NCBI RefSeq assembly: GCF_046614675.1
Contig: NZ_JBKKJT010000003.1
Coordinates: 620,001-684,000 of the forward strand
Direction of reading: 5' to 3'
DNA: 64,000 nucleotides
Origin: Chryseobacterium cupriresistens
Lineage (GTDB): Bacteria; Bacteroidota; Bacteroidia; Flavobacteriales; Weeksellaceae
In this document: positions 43,787 to 53,464 of the stretch, piece by piece
Numbering within the stretch: position 1 is the stretch's first letter
Layout: every line of letters begins with the position of its first letter
The notes under the pieces: generated by a model
Seen by the model: only the letters and a program-made list of their open reading frames with translations
Database searches by the model: none
What the model was told of the DNA's origin: nothing
Program-made: the position numbers and the translations under genes

Positions 43787-45775
43787 ATGACAACAAAAAA
43801 TAAAATACTTTCCATCGCGATTTCCCTTAGTGCTGCTTTTTTTTCGGCTCAGAATAATACAGTCCGTACTTTTAATCTGGATCTGAAAGAAACTCCGGCA
43901 CCTGTTAAAATACAACCTACCATGTACGGGATTTTCTTTGAAGACATCAATTTTGCAGCTGATGGCGGATTGTATGCGGAGCTGATTAAAAACCGCAGTT
44001 TTGAATTTGACGAACCTTTCACAGGATGGAAACAACCCAACACAAAAACCCTTTCTCCTAATCTGTATTCCGGATTTCTGACCATTTATTCCGATCCTGC
44101 CAAAACCAATAAGAATTACGCGAGAATTACCGTTCTGAACGATAAAAATTATATTCTGGAGAATGAAGGATTCAGGGGAATAGGCCTTCATCAGGGAGAA
44201 CAATATGATTTCAGTTTTGATCTGGAGAATGTTTCAGGAAATGTTGCTGCGGTAAATGCAAGTCTTGTTGATGAAAATGGGAAGGAAATTTCTTCAGTTT
44301 CCACACTTATAAAGAGAAACGGATGGCAGAGATATACAGCTGTTTTTAAATCACCACAAACTGTAGAAAAAGCAAAACTGCGGATTACATTTACCGGAAA
44401 CGGTATTGTCAACATGGATATGATCTCACTCTTCCCGCAGGATACCTGGAAAGGCAGAAAAGGTGGATTACGAAAAGATCTCGTTCAGAAACTATACGAT
44501 TTGCAGCCCGGATTTTTGAGGTTTCCGGGAGGCTGTATTGTAGAGGGAAGAACTTTGGCAGAACGCTATCAGTGGAAAAAAACAATAGGAAATATAGCAG
44601 ACCGTGAATATCTTATCAATAAATGGAGTACAGGATTTCCACATCGTCTTACACCGGATTACGGACAGTCTTTCGGGCTGGGATTTTACGAATATTTCCA
44701 GCTTTCCGAAGATCTGGGCGCAGAACCTGTTCCTATTCTGAGCTGTGGTATGGCATGCCAGTTCAATACCGCAGAACTGGTGAAAATGGAAGACCTGGAT
44801 CCTTATGTTCAGGATGCCCTGGACCTGATTGAATTTGCCAACGGGGATTCCGGAACAAAATGGGGAAGAATCCGTACTGAAATGGGACATCCAAAGCCTT
44901 TTAACCTAAAATTTATCGGAGTAGGAAATGAACAGTGGGGAGCAGATTATATTGAACGTTATAAAGTATTTGAAAAAGCCATTCACACAAAATATCCTGA
45001 TATGAAGATCATCTCTGGAAGCGGGCCGTCACCTGATGGCGAATTCTTCGAATATGGCTGGAAAGAGCTGAAGCAGCTTAACGCACAGATGGTAGATGAA
45101 CATTATTACAACTCACCCGAATGGTTTATGAAAAATGCAGGCAGATACGACCAGTATGACCGTTCCGGGCCAAAAGTCTTTGCCGGGGAATATGCAGCCC
45201 AGTCTGTAGGAGTGGTAAAACCTGATAATAAAAATAACTGGCTGACGGCCCTTTCGGAAGCTGCTTTTATGACCGGTCTTGAAAGAAATGCAGATGTGGT
45301 CTATATGACTTCCTATGCACCGCTTTTTGCCCATGCTGACGGCTGGCAGTGGACGCCTGACCTCATCTGGTTCAATAATCTGAAATCTTACGCGACACCG
45401 AATTATTATGTTCAGAAATTATTCTCCAACAATAAAGGAACGGATATACTGAAAATAGAAAGCAACGGAAAAGCAGTATCTGGCCAGGAAAAATTATATG
45501 CTACAGCAGTGAAGGACACGAAAACTCATGAAATCATTATTAAAATCGTCAATGCTGATACTCAGGCTAAAACGGTAAATATCAAACCAGAAACTCTGAA
45601 AATCGGTAAAAAAGTAACCAAAATTCTTCTGTCTGCGCCGCAGCTTTCCAGTGAAAATAATTTCGATGCTGAACCTGTGAAACCCAAAGAGAAGAATTCA
45701 GAAGCTAAAAAAGGTGAAATTTCAACAGAAATTCCGGGCAATTCTTTGGTTGTTTTAAAGGTGAAAACAATTTAA
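43787..45775 (+). CDS. GH51 alpha-L-arabinofuranosidase
   Basis: 662 residues, signal peptide (ending FSAQ). A CBM4_9-like sandwich is inserted after the first strand (about 75-205). The barrel then shows acid/base Glu382 in GVGNEQWG and nucleophile Glu468 in FAGEYAAQS, with MVDEHYYN in between, and a C-terminal beta domain. It removes alpha-L-arabinofuranosyl groups from arabinoxylan oligosaccharides and feeds the araBDA genes that follow under the same type of operator. Confidence 0.94.
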   Translation: MTTKNKILSIAISLSAAFFSAQNNTVRTFNLDLKETPAPVKIQPTMYGIFFEDINFAADGGLYAELIKNRSFEFDEPFTGWKQPNTKTLSPNLYSGFLTIYSDPAKTNKNYARITVLNDKNYILENEGFRGIGLHQGEQYDFSFDLENVSGNVAAVNASLVDENGKEISSVSTLIKRNGWQRYTAVFKSPQTVEKAKLRITFTGNGIVNMDMISLFPQDTWKGRKGGLRKDLVQKLYDLQPGFLRFPGGCIVEGRTLAERYQWKKTIGNIADREYLINKWSTGFPHRLTPDYGQSFGLGFYEYFQLSEDLGAEPVPILSCGMACQFNTAELVKMEDLDPYVQDALDLIEFANGDSGTKWGRIRTEMGHPKPFNLKFIGVGNEQWGADYIERYKVFEKAIHTKYPDMKIISGSGPSPDGEFFEYGWKELKQLNAQMVDEHYYNSPEWFMKNAGRYDQYDRSGPKVFAGEYAAQSVGVVKPDNKNNWLTALSEAAFMTGLERNADVVYMTSYAPLFAHADGWQWTPDLIWFNNLKSYATPNYYVQKLFSNNKGTDILKIESNGKAVSGQEKLYATAVKDTKTHEIIIKIVNADTQAKTVNIKPETLKIGKKVTKILLSAPQLSSENNFDAEPVKPKEKNSEAKKGEISTEIPGNSLVVLKVKTI

Positions 45776-45805
45776 AAAACTGTTTTATAGTATGTTATAA
45801 AAAAT

Positions 45806-45824
45806 AAGTGTGTTTTTTACATTT
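45806..45824 (+). promoter_or_regulatory. operator-like inverted repeat, site 3
   Basis: AAGTGT-N7-ACATTT, 16 bp before TATATTTG, in a cassette almost identical to that of the GH3-GH51 unit. It controls the arabinose operon by inference. Confidence 0.78.
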
Positions 45825-45840
45825 ATTTAAAATAGAATCT

Positions 45841-45848
45841 TATATTTG
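45841..45848 (+). promoter_or_regulatory. -7 box of the arabinose operon
   Basis: TATATTTG. The start of transcription would be near 45855, giving a leader of about 49 nt before araB. The -33 element is replaced by the operator arm ACATTT. Confidence 0.75.
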
Positions 45849-45903
45849 TTTTTATCTCATCAGGAGAATTTAAAATCTCAATAATCAAAAACGTTTCACC
45901 ACC

Positions 45904-47604
45904 ATGAAAAAATATGTTATCGGGCTGGACTACGGTACAGATTCCGTACGGGCCGTCCTTATTGATAATGAAAACGGTTCCGAAATAACTTCTTCAGTTA
46001 GCTACTACCAGAGATGGAAGGAAGGCCGATTTTGTAATCCCTCAGCTAACAGTTTCAGACAGCATCCTTCAGATCATATTGAAGGTCTGGAAAAGACTAT
46101 TTCAGAAGTAGTAAAAGAAAGCGGGATACCGGCAGAGCAGATCGTCAGTATTTGTATTGATACTACAGGCTCTTCACCGCTTCCGGTTACAAGTGACGGA
46201 ACAGCCCTGGCGCTGGTTCCGGGATTTGAAGAAAACCCCAATGCCATGATGGTTTTATGGAAAGACCACACCGCTATTCGGGAAGCTGAAGAAATCAATA
46301 CCCTTGCAAGAACCTGGGGTGGTGAAGATTATACAAAATATGAAGGCGGTATTTACTCTTCAGAATGGTTCTGGGCCAAAATACTGCACATCAGCAGAGT
46401 GGATGTAGGGGTAAAAAATGCTGCTTATAGCTGGATGGAGCACTGTGATTATCTGACTTTCCTTTTATCAGATCATAAAGACCTGGCTACCTTTAAAAGA
46501 AGCCGTTGTGCAGCTGGCCACAAAGCCATGTGGCATGAGTCATGGGATGGTCTGCCTTCCGAAGAATTCCTCAACAGGCTTGATCCTTCTCTGGGAGCAC
46601 TCAGAGCAAGATTATACAGGGAAACCTATACTTCAGACGAAGCTGCCGGCTATCTGAATGAAGAATGGGCCGCAAAAACCGGTCTTACCACCAAAACCAT
46701 TATTACGGTAGGAACTTTTGATGCCCATTCAGGAGCTGTAGGAGCCAGGGTGGAAGAAAATACCCTGATCAGGATCATGGGAACTTCTACCTGCGATATT
46801 ATGGTAGCCTCACAGGAAGCCATTGGGGATACAACCGTAAAAGGAATATGTGGACAGGTTGATGGCTCTGTGATTCCCGGACTGATAGGGCTTGAAGCAG
46901 GACAGTCTGCCTTTGGAGATGTGCTGGCATGGTATAAAGATATTCTGATGTGGCCGGTTCACCAGGTTATGATGCATTCCGAAAATATTTCACAGGAGCA
47001 GAAAACAAAGCTCGCTGAAGAAATGGAGGACGGACTTATCAGAGAATTGACTCTTGAAGCAGAAAAAATTCCTCTCTCAGATAGTGTTCCGATTGCATTG
47101 GACTGGGTAAACGGAAGAAGAACACCGGATGCAGACCAGCAACTTAAGGCAGCAATTAGTCAGCTTTCTCTGGGAACAAAAGCTCCTCATATTTTCAAAG
47201 CTTTGGTGAATGCCATTTGTTTCGGAGCTAAAAAGATCGTTGACCGTTTTGAGGAGGAAGGGGTGAAAATCAATAAAGTGATCGGAATCGGTGGAGTAGC
47301 AAGGAAATCGCCATTTATCATGCAGACTCTCGCTAATGTTTTGAATATGCCGATTGCAGTAGCTGCTTCAGACCAGACTCCTGCTTTGGGAGCTGCTGTT
47401 TATGCAGCTGTATCAGCAGGAATTTATCCGACCGTACAGGAAGCAAGCATGAAAATGGGCTCCAGATTTGAAGCGGAATACCAGCCGAAAGCGGAAGAAG
47501 TACAGCATTACAGAGAACTAATGCAGCAATACCAGAAACTCGCTGATTTTGTAGAATATAATACCAGACTGCAAAACAACAGTAAAGAACTTCAGAACTC
47601 CTGA
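45904..47604 (+). CDS. araB: L-ribulokinase
   Basis: 566 residues, typical AraB length. It phosphorylates L-ribulose with ATP. The FGGY kinase begins KYVIGLDYGTDSVRAVLID. The AraB-type GFEENPNAMMVLWKDHT segment, which ordinary xylulokinases lack, is present, as are RIMGTSTCDI and DQTPALGAAVYAA near the end. It is the first gene of araB-araD-araA-aldose epimerase-symporter. Confidence 0.96.
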   Translation: MKKYVIGLDYGTDSVRAVLIDNENGSEITSSVSYYQRWKEGRFCNPSANSFRQHPSDHIEGLEKTISEVVKESGIPAEQIVSICIDTTGSSPLPVTSDGTALALVPGFEENPNAMMVLWKDHTAIREAEEINTLARTWGGEDYTKYEGGIYSSEWFWAKILHISRVDVGVKNAAYSWMEHCDYLTFLLSDHKDLATFKRSRCAAGHKAMWHESWDGLPSEEFLNRLDPSLGALRARLYRETYTSDEAAGYLNEEWAAKTGLTTKTIITVGTFDAHSGAVGARVEENTLIRIMGTSTCDIMVASQEAIGDTTVKGICGQVDGSVIPGLIGLEAGQSAFGDVLAWYKDILMWPVHQVMMHSENISQEQKTKLAEEMEDGLIRELTLEAEKIPLSDSVPIALDWVNGRRTPDADQQLKAAISQLSLGTKAPHIFKALVNAICFGAKKIVDRFEEEGVKINKVIGIGGVARKSPFIMQTLANVLNMPIAVAASDQTPALGAAVYAAVSAGIYPTVQEASMKMGSRFEAEYQPKAEEVQHYRELMQQYQKLADFVEYNTRLQNNSKELQNS

Positions 47605-47631
47605 ATATTAACCTTTTGAATGATACTCAAA

Positions 47632-48342
47632 ATGAATACCTATAAAGAACTCCAAAGAGAATGCTATGAAGCGAATATGCAGCTGGACGCCCTGAAGCTG
47701 GTGGTCTATACCTTCGGAAATGTAAGCGCTGTAGACCGCGATAAGGGGATTTTTGCCATTAAACCAAGCGGTGTTCCCTATGATATTTTAAAGCCGGAAG
47801 ATATGGTGATTCTGGACTTTGATGCCAATGTCATTGAAGGCAGGCTCAGACCTTCTTCCGATACGAAAACCCATGCTTACCTGTATAAAAACTGGGAAAA
47901 TATCGGTGGAATTTCCCACACGCATGCCATCTATTCCGTGGCGTGGGCACAGGCACAAATGGATATCCCTGTTTTCGGGACCACCCATGCGGACCATCTT
48001 ACAACAGATATTCCCTGCGCTCCGCCTATGCGGGATGAACTGATTGAAGGAAACTACGAATACAATACAGGAATCCAGATTCTGGAATGCTTTAAAGAAA
48101 AACAACTCTCTCCGGAAGAAGTAGAAATGGTCCTGATCGGCAATCACGGTCCGTTTACCTGGGGAAAAAATGCGGAGAAAGCAGTCTACAACAGCAAAGT
48201 GCTGGAAACCATTGCTGAAATGGCTTATCTCACCAGACAGATCAATCCTGATGCGGAACGTCTGAAAGACTCACTCATCAAAAAACATTATGAACGTAAA
48301 CATGGCAAAAATGCTTATTACGGACAGGAATTTAAACACTAA
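47632..48342 (+). CDS. araD: L-ribulose-5-phosphate 4-epimerase
   Basis: 236 residues from the ATG at 47632, which aligns with the usual AraD start; another ATG lies 12 bp upstream. It converts L-ribulose 5-phosphate to D-xylulose 5-phosphate, so arabinose and xylose catabolism meet here. Class II aldolase fold with FGNVSAVDRDKG, IKPSG, the zinc-binding HTH in GISHTHAIYS and GNHGPFTWG near the C-terminus. It lies between araB and araA. Confidence 0.95.
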   Translation: MNTYKELQRECYEANMQLDALKLVVYTFGNVSAVDRDKGIFAIKPSGVPYDILKPEDMVILDFDANVIEGRLRPSSDTKTHAYLYKNWENIGGISHTHAIYSVAWAQAQMDIPVFGTTHADHLTTDIPCAPPMRDELIEGNYEYNTGIQILECFKEKQLSPEEVEMVLIGNHGPFTWGKNAEKAVYNSKVLETIAEMAYLTRQINPDAERLKDSLIKKHYERKHGKNAYYGQEFKH

Positions 48343-48381
48343 ACACTTCAACATAAACAACTATTAACGATCAACAAAACT

Positions 48382-49878
48382 ATGTTAACACCTCTCAATA
48401 CCAAAGAAGTCTGGTTCATCACAGGAAGTCAGCATTTATACGGGCCAGAAACACTGGCACAGGTAGCAGAACACTCACAGAAAATTGTGGCAGAACTTGA
48501 AAAATCTTCTTTCATTCCGGTAAAAGTCATTGTAAAGCCAACGGTAAAAACTACCGAAGAGATATTTGAAACCATTGCAGCAGCCAATCATGCAGAAAAC
48601 TGTATAGGAGTAATTACGTGGATGCATACTTTTTCACCTGCTAAAATGTGGATCAGAGGGCTAAAAATTTTACAGAAGCCTCTTCTGCATCTGCATACCC
48701 AATTCAACAGAGATATTCCGTGGTCTACCATGGATATGGATTTTATGAATCTTAACCAGGCTGCTCACGGAGACCGTGAATTTGGTTTTATGGTGAGCAG
48801 ACTCAGAAAAAACAGAAAAGTAGTGGTAGGGCACTGGTCAGAAGAAAGAGTTCAGAAGCAAATTGGTGACTGGAGCCGTGTTGCTGCAGGCTGGGACGAC
48901 TGGCAGGGAGCTAAATTTGCACGTTTCGGAGATAATATGCGATTTGTAGCCGTTACAGATGGAGATAAGGTGGAAGCTGAAACCCGGTTCGGCTTTTCAG
49001 TGAATACCTGGGGAATCGGTGATCTTGTAGGCGTTATCAATTCTGTAAGTGAGGGAGAAATAAAAAGCCTGATGGAAGAATATGAATCTTCTTATCACAT
49101 GGCAGCCTCCCTTTTGGAAGGAGGAGCCAACAGAAGTTCGCTGCACACCGCTGCAAAAATTGAATTGGGCCTTGAGAAGTTTTTAAAAGACGGTGGATTT
49201 AAAGGATTCTCTGATACTTTTGAAGACCTTCACGGGCTGGAGCAGCTGCCGGGAATTGCCGTACAGAGACTGATGCAGAAAGGATACGGATTTGCAGGCG
49301 AAGGAGACTGGAAAACCGCAGCGCTCGTACGTGCCATGAAAACAATGGGGCAGGGTCTTGAAGGTGGAAATGCCTTTATGGAAGATTATACCTATCATTT
49401 AGACCCTTCCAATCCTTCCATTTTAGGCTCCCATATGCTGGAAGTAGATCCTGTGCTGGCCGCCGGGAAACCTTCATGTGAGATACATCCGCTGGGAATC
49501 GGAGGAAAAGCAGATCCGGTTCGTCTTGTTTTTAATTCCCGAGGAAATATTGACTCTCTGAACGCTGCCCTGATGGACTTTGGAAACCATTTCAGGCTGC
49601 TGATCAACAAAACCAGAGCGTTGGAAATTACAGAAGAGCTGCCAGAACTTCCGGTAGCAAGAGTCTTATGGAAACCTCTTCCTGATTTATACACAGCCGC
49701 AGAAGCCTGGATATTGGCAGGAGGGGCACACCATACATGTTACAGTGAAAATATTTCGGCAGAACAGTTGGAAGACTTTGCTGAAATAGCAGGAATTGAA
49801 TCATTAGTCATTGATGAAGATACCAGAATGCGTGATTTTAAAAATACACTTCGTTGGAATGAAATGTATTATCGTTAA
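48382..49878 (+). CDS. araA: L-arabinose isomerase
   Basis: 498 residues, the usual size. It converts L-arabinose to L-ribulose with Mn(II). Typical blocks: EVWFITGSQHLYGPETL at the start, GVITWMHTFSPAKMWI, LHTQFNRDIPW, GEGDWKTAALVRAMK with a metal-binding Glu, FMEDYTYHLD, and the HHTCYS near the end with a metal-binding His. It is third in the arabinose operon. Confidence 0.97.
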   Translation: MLTPLNTKEVWFITGSQHLYGPETLAQVAEHSQKIVAELEKSSFIPVKVIVKPTVKTTEEIFETIAAANHAENCIGVITWMHTFSPAKMWIRGLKILQKPLLHLHTQFNRDIPWSTMDMDFMNLNQAAHGDREFGFMVSRLRKNRKVVVGHWSEERVQKQIGDWSRVAAGWDDWQGAKFARFGDNMRFVAVTDGDKVEAETRFGFSVNTWGIGDLVGVINSVSEGEIKSLMEEYESSYHMAASLLEGGANRSSLHTAAKIELGLEKFLKDGGFKGFSDTFEDLHGLEQLPGIAVQRLMQKGYGFAGEGDWKTAALVRAMKTMGQGLEGGNAFMEDYTYHLDPSNPSILGSHMLEVDPVLAAGKPSCEIHPLGIGGKADPVRLVFNSRGNIDSLNAALMDFGNHFRLLINKTRALEITEELPELPVARVLWKPLPDLYTAAEAWILAGGAHHTCYSENISAEQLEDFAEIAGIESLVIDEDTRMRDFKNTLRWNEMYYR

Positions 49879-49905
49879 TTAATTGTAAAAAATATGTAAA
49901 TAATT

Positions 49906-51063
49906 ATGAAAAAAACAACATATAACGGCATTTTTATTTTATTATTTTTAATTATTTTCGGCTGCAGAAAAGAAAATAACAAACAGGATATTTCAGGAAA
50001 AATGGAGAATGTTCAAACTTCAGACTATGGAGTGACGCCCAAAGGCGATTCTATTAAAAAATACACATTAAGCAATAAAAACGGGATGAAAGTTGAAGTC
50101 ATCAACTTCGGCGGGATTATCACTTCTTTAACAGCTCCTGATAAGAACGGGAAATATGAAGACGTGGTTCTGGGTTTTACAAAACCTGAAGGATATTTCG
50201 ATGGAAACCCTTATTATTTCGGTGCTTTGATCGGAAGATACGGCAACAGAATTGCCAATGCCCAATTTACACTCGATGGCAAAACCTATGAAATCAACAA
50301 AAATGATGGTCCCAACAGCCTTCACGGAGGAAAGGAGGGATTTCATACCAGATTCTGGAATATTGAGGTAGTAAAAGATGCAAAATTTCCGACATTGAAA
50401 TTATCCTATACCAGTGCAGACGGTGAGGAAGGATATCCGGGGAAATTAACAACAACTGTTTTTTACACGCTTACAGACGACAATGCCTTGGAAATTTCGT
50501 ATGAAGCTGAAACAGATAAGACTACTGTAGTGAATCTTACCCAGCATTCTTATTTTAACCTGTCAGGAAATTTTACTAAAATGATTACTGATCATGAATT
50601 ACAAATTAATGCAGACCATTTTCTTCCGGTAAATGAAACATTGATTCCTACCGGTGAGCAGAAAGCAGTAAAAGGAACTCCTTTTGATTTTACGATTTCA
50701 AAGCCTATCGGAAAAGATATCAGTGCAGACGATGATCAGCTGAAAAAAGGAAAAGGATATGACCATAACTGGATTTTGAATGGAAAAGGTTTGAGAAGTA
50801 TCGCCAAAGTGTATCACCAGGGAACAGGAAGATTAATGGAAGTCTTCACAGATGAACCCGGTGTGCAGTTTTATTCCGGAAATTTTCTTGACGGAAAGTT
50901 TGATACCAAAACCGGAGGTAAAAATGAATTCAGAACAGGATTTTGCTTAGAGACACAACACTTCCCGGATTCACCGAATCAGCTTTCTTTCCCTTCCACA
51001 GAACTGAAGCCCGGACAGAAATACCACTCGAAAACCATCTATAAATTCTCCGTAAAAAAGTAA
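49906..51063 (+). CDS. aldose 1-epimerase (mutarotase), lipoprotein or periplasmic
   Basis: 385 residues. A signal peptide with lipobox-like LIIFGCRK (Cys20) precedes the mutarotase domain, so unlike E. coli GalM it acts outside the cytoplasm. The catalytic residues are suggested by NSLHGGKEGF (His), LTQHSYFNLSG (His) and a C-terminal GFCLETQHFPDSPN with the catalytic Glu. It interconverts alpha and beta anomers of released arabinose or xylose and may speed uptake by the symporter encoded 3 bp downstream. Confidence 0.92.
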   Translation: MKKTTYNGIFILLFLIIFGCRKENNKQDISGKMENVQTSDYGVTPKGDSIKKYTLSNKNGMKVEVINFGGIITSLTAPDKNGKYEDVVLGFTKPEGYFDGNPYYFGALIGRYGNRIANAQFTLDGKTYEINKNDGPNSLHGGKEGFHTRFWNIEVVKDAKFPTLKLSYTSADGEEGYPGKLTTTVFYTLTDDNALEISYEAETDKTTVVNLTQHSYFNLSGNFTKMITDHELQINADHFLPVNETLIPTGEQKAVKGTPFDFTISKPIGKDISADDDQLKKGKGYDHNWILNGKGLRSIAKVYHQGTGRLMEVFTDEPGVQFYSGNFLDGKFDTKTGGKNEFRTGFCLETQHFPDSPNQLSFPSTELKPGQKYHSKTIYKFSVKK

Positions 51064-51066
51064 ACT

Positions 51067-52794
51067 ATGGGAAAATTAGCAACTATTGATATCATCATAT
51101 TCCTGATCTATTTTGTAGTGGTAGCTTCTTACGGATTATGGATCTATAAAAAGAAAAAATCCGAATCTACAGGAAGTAAGGATTATTTCCTTGCGGAAGG
51201 ATCTTTGACATGGTGGGCGATCGGAGCCAGCTTAATTGCTTCTAATATTTCTGCTGAACAGTTTATCGGAATGAGTGGTGAAGGTTTCTTTGTAGGAATT
51301 GCTGTTGCCGCTTATGAATGGATAGCTGCTCTTGCGTTAATCATTATTGCGGTCTGGTTTATTCCGATCTATCTTAAAAATAAGATCTATACCATGCCCC
51401 AGTTTCTGGAAAGAAGGTATAACAAATCTGTTTCGCTCATCATGGCCGTATTCTGGCTGTTTCTGTATGTTATCGTGAATCTTACCTCCATTCTTTACCT
51501 TGGTGCTCTTGCCATCGATACTTTACTGGGAGGAGAGCATCTTCACGGTATTATGATTGCTCTTTTGCTTATGGCCCTTCTGATCGGTCTCGGAGGAATG
51601 AAAGTAATTGGATATACAGACGTTATACAGGTGGCAGTCCTTATTATCGGAGGTTTTGCAACAGTTTATATGGCGTTGCAGATCGTGGATCAGAGAATCA
51701 ACGGAGCCGCTGTAGGAAATGCGCTGGCAGGATTCAATACCCTGATCAATGAGGCTCCGCAGCACTTTAAGCTGATTCTTCAAAAACCAACAACTACGAC
51801 TACTACTTTGGCAATGCCTCAGAACCTTGAGGTACAGAAATATGTGGTGTTACCGGGTCTGGCCATGTATTTTGCCGGGCAGTGGATTGTTAACCTGAAC
51901 TATTGGGGATGCAATCAGTATATTACACAGAGAGCTTTGGGAGCAGATCTCAAAACGGCAAGAACAGGAATTTTATTTGCAGGTTTTTTGAAACTATTCA
52001 TGCCTGTAATCGTAATGCTTCCGGGAATCGCTGCTTATGTTTTATATTCCAAAGGACACCTTCCGGGATTCAACGGAGTGAAAGACGGGGCATACTCTGC
52101 AATATTAGGATTTTTACCTGTTGGACTTAAAGGATTGGCTATTGCAGCATTGACCGCAGCAATTGTAGCTTCACTGGCAGGAAAAGTGAACAGTATCTCA
52201 ACCATTTTTACCCTGGATATCTATAAGAAATACCTTAAAACAGATGCCACCGAAATTCAGATGGTGAGAACAGGCCGCTGGGTCATTATTATTGCAATGA
52301 TGGCAGCACTGGCCTTTACCTGGACAGATGTTTTAGGAATTGGTGGTGAAGGAGGTTTCACATTTATCCAGAAATATACAGGCTTTATCAGTCCGGGAGT
52401 TTTTGCCATGTTCCTTCTGGGAATGTTCTGGAAAAGAACGACTGGCATAGCTGCTTTGGTAGGAGTGATTTTAGGATTTGTCCTGGCGATCTTCTTCAAC
52501 AGTTTTGCCGTTGAAATTTTCGGGAAAGAGACGTGGATGTATACAGCATTCACTTATGAAAAGCTGGAAAATGGGGTGGTTCATACCATTACCGAAATTC
52601 CTTTCCTGATTAATATGGGATGGTCGTTTTTTATCACCATAATTGCCATGATCCTGATCAGTCTTGCAGGTCCAAAAGTAAACCCTAAAGCCTTTGCCAT
52701 TGATGTAGCAATGTTTAAAGTAGACAACAGGACATTAGTTTTGATTGTGATGACGCTGCTTTTACTGACCGTCTTGTATGTAAGATTTTGGTAA
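51067..52794 (+). CDS. sodium/solute symporter of the SSS family, probable pentose importer
   Basis: 575 residues with about 14 hydrophobic segments. The SSS/SglT family is shown by the N-terminal FAEG-like stretch (DYFLAEGSLTWWAIGASLIASNISAEQFIGM), NYWGCNQYITQRAL and AAIVASLAGKVNSISTIFTLDIYKK, which carries the sodium-site serines. Members near SglT carry galactose, glucose or xylose. Its place at the end of the arabinose operon points to L-arabinose and perhaps D-xylose. Confidence 0.9.
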   Translation: MGKLATIDIIIFLIYFVVVASYGLWIYKKKKSESTGSKDYFLAEGSLTWWAIGASLIASNISAEQFIGMSGEGFFVGIAVAAYEWIAALALIIIAVWFIPIYLKNKIYTMPQFLERRYNKSVSLIMAVFWLFLYVIVNLTSILYLGALAIDTLLGGEHLHGIMIALLLMALLIGLGGMKVIGYTDVIQVAVLIIGGFATVYMALQIVDQRINGAAVGNALAGFNTLINEAPQHFKLILQKPTTTTTTLAMPQNLEVQKYVVLPGLAMYFAGQWIVNLNYWGCNQYITQRALGADLKTARTGILFAGFLKLFMPVIVMLPGIAAYVLYSKGHLPGFNGVKDGAYSAILGFLPVGLKGLAIAALTAAIVASLAGKVNSISTIFTLDIYKKYLKTDATEIQMVRTGRWVIIIAMMAALAFTWTDVLGIGGEGGFTFIQKYTGFISPGVFAMFLLGMFWKRTTGIAALVGVILGFVLAIFFNSFAVEIFGKETWMYTAFTYEKLENGVVHTITEIPFLINMGWSFFITIIAMILISLAGPKVNPKAFAIDVAMFKVDNRTLVLIVMTLLLLTVLYVRFW

Positions 52795-52810
52795 ACGTAG
52801 AAATATGTTA

Positions 52811-52978
52811 TAAGTGAATAGTCAATAGTGAATTCGTTTCACTGTCAATTTTAAAAATTCATCATTAACTTGTGAAGCAAAATTGACTTTTTAAAAGTGA
52901 ATGGTAAATAGTGAATTTGTTTCACTTGTCAATTTTAAAAATTCACCATTGGCTGCGAAGCAAAATGACTTTTCACAC
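52811..52978 (+). repeat. AAAGTGAATAGTCAATAG repeat, units 1 and 2
   Basis: Two units of about 84 bp in direct order. Each contains GTGAATTCGTTTCAC, which folds on itself, and GTCAAT ... ATTGAC around AATTTTAAAAATTC. The units end in GAAGCAAA(A)TTGACTTTT. Three further units follow at 53144. They are non-coding and highly structured. Confidence 0.8.
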
Positions 52979-52985
52979 ATTATTA

Positions 52986-53019
52986 AAAATAGGATGCTTT
53001 TTGAGCATCCTATTTTTTT
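52986..53019 (+). terminator. terminator after the arabinose operon (copy 1)
   Basis: ATAGGATGCT pairs with AGCATCCTAT across the loop TTTTG, with A-run before and T-run after, so it can act in both directions. It ends the arabinose operon after repeat units 1 and 2. The stem is the same as in the terminator at 53411. Confidence 0.85.
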
Positions 53020-53053
53020 GTTTCAGAATTAGCTATATGCACTTCTATTGCGC

Positions 53054-53143
53054 TTAGTTCATCTCAATATATTTGAATCTGAACTTTAGTTTTGATCGTA
53101 TGCAATGCTTTTGCTGATTATTTTGTGCAGATTGAATATATGA
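53054..53143 (-). pseudogene. relic of the 3' end of the GH5-ricin gene
   Basis: On the minus strand the last codons read LKFRFKYIEMN-stop, against LFKFKYIGMN-stop at the true end of the GH5 gene (53465). The frame stays open for about 30 codons upstream. Downstream on the minus strand both copies are followed by a terminator with the same AGGATGCT stem, so this is a decayed duplicate of the gene's end plus terminator. Confidence 0.6.
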
Positions 53144-53401
53144 CAAAAGTGAATAGTCAATAGTGAATTCGTTTCATTGTCGATTTTAGAAATTCACCAT
53201 TGACTTGTGAAGCAAATTGATTATTTAAAAGTGAATGGTCAATAGTGAATTCGTTTCACTGTCAATTTTAAAAATTCATCATTGACTTGCGAAGCAAATT
53301 GACTTTTACAATGCTAAAAGTGAATAGTCAATAGTGAATTCGTTTTACTTGTTAATTTTAAAAATTCATCATTGACTTGCGAAGCAAAATTGACTTTTCA
53401 C
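53144..53401 (+). repeat. AAAGTGAATAGTCAATAG repeat, units 3 to 5
   Basis: Three further direct units starting near 53144, 53227 and 53315, 83-86 bp each, with small differences (for example TTCATTGTCGATTTTAG in unit 3). Together with units 1 and 2 they flank the relic at 53054. No spacer pattern as in CRISPR. Confidence 0.8.
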
Positions 53402-53410
53402 ATCAATAAA

Positions 53411-53447
53411 AAAAAACAGGATGCTTAAAAAGCATCCTGTTTTTTTT
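53411..53447. terminator. bidirectional terminator for the GH5 gene (copy 2)
   Basis: ACAGGATGCTT pairs with AAGCATCCTGT, flanked by A-run and T-run. On the minus strand it lies 18 bp after the GH5 stop codon and should end that transcript. From the plus strand it would stop read-through from the arabinose operon. Confidence 0.85.
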
Positions 53448-53464
53448 ATTATATCTTCTGACAA

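Noticed and set aside
45855..45903. Riboswitch or attenuator before araB
   Set aside because: The leader is only about 49 nt and shows no stable stem or terminator.
52811..53401. CRISPR array from five repeated units
   Set aside because: The units are 83-86 bp, lie side by side without unique spacers of constant length and contain a terminator and a gene relic between them; no cas genes.
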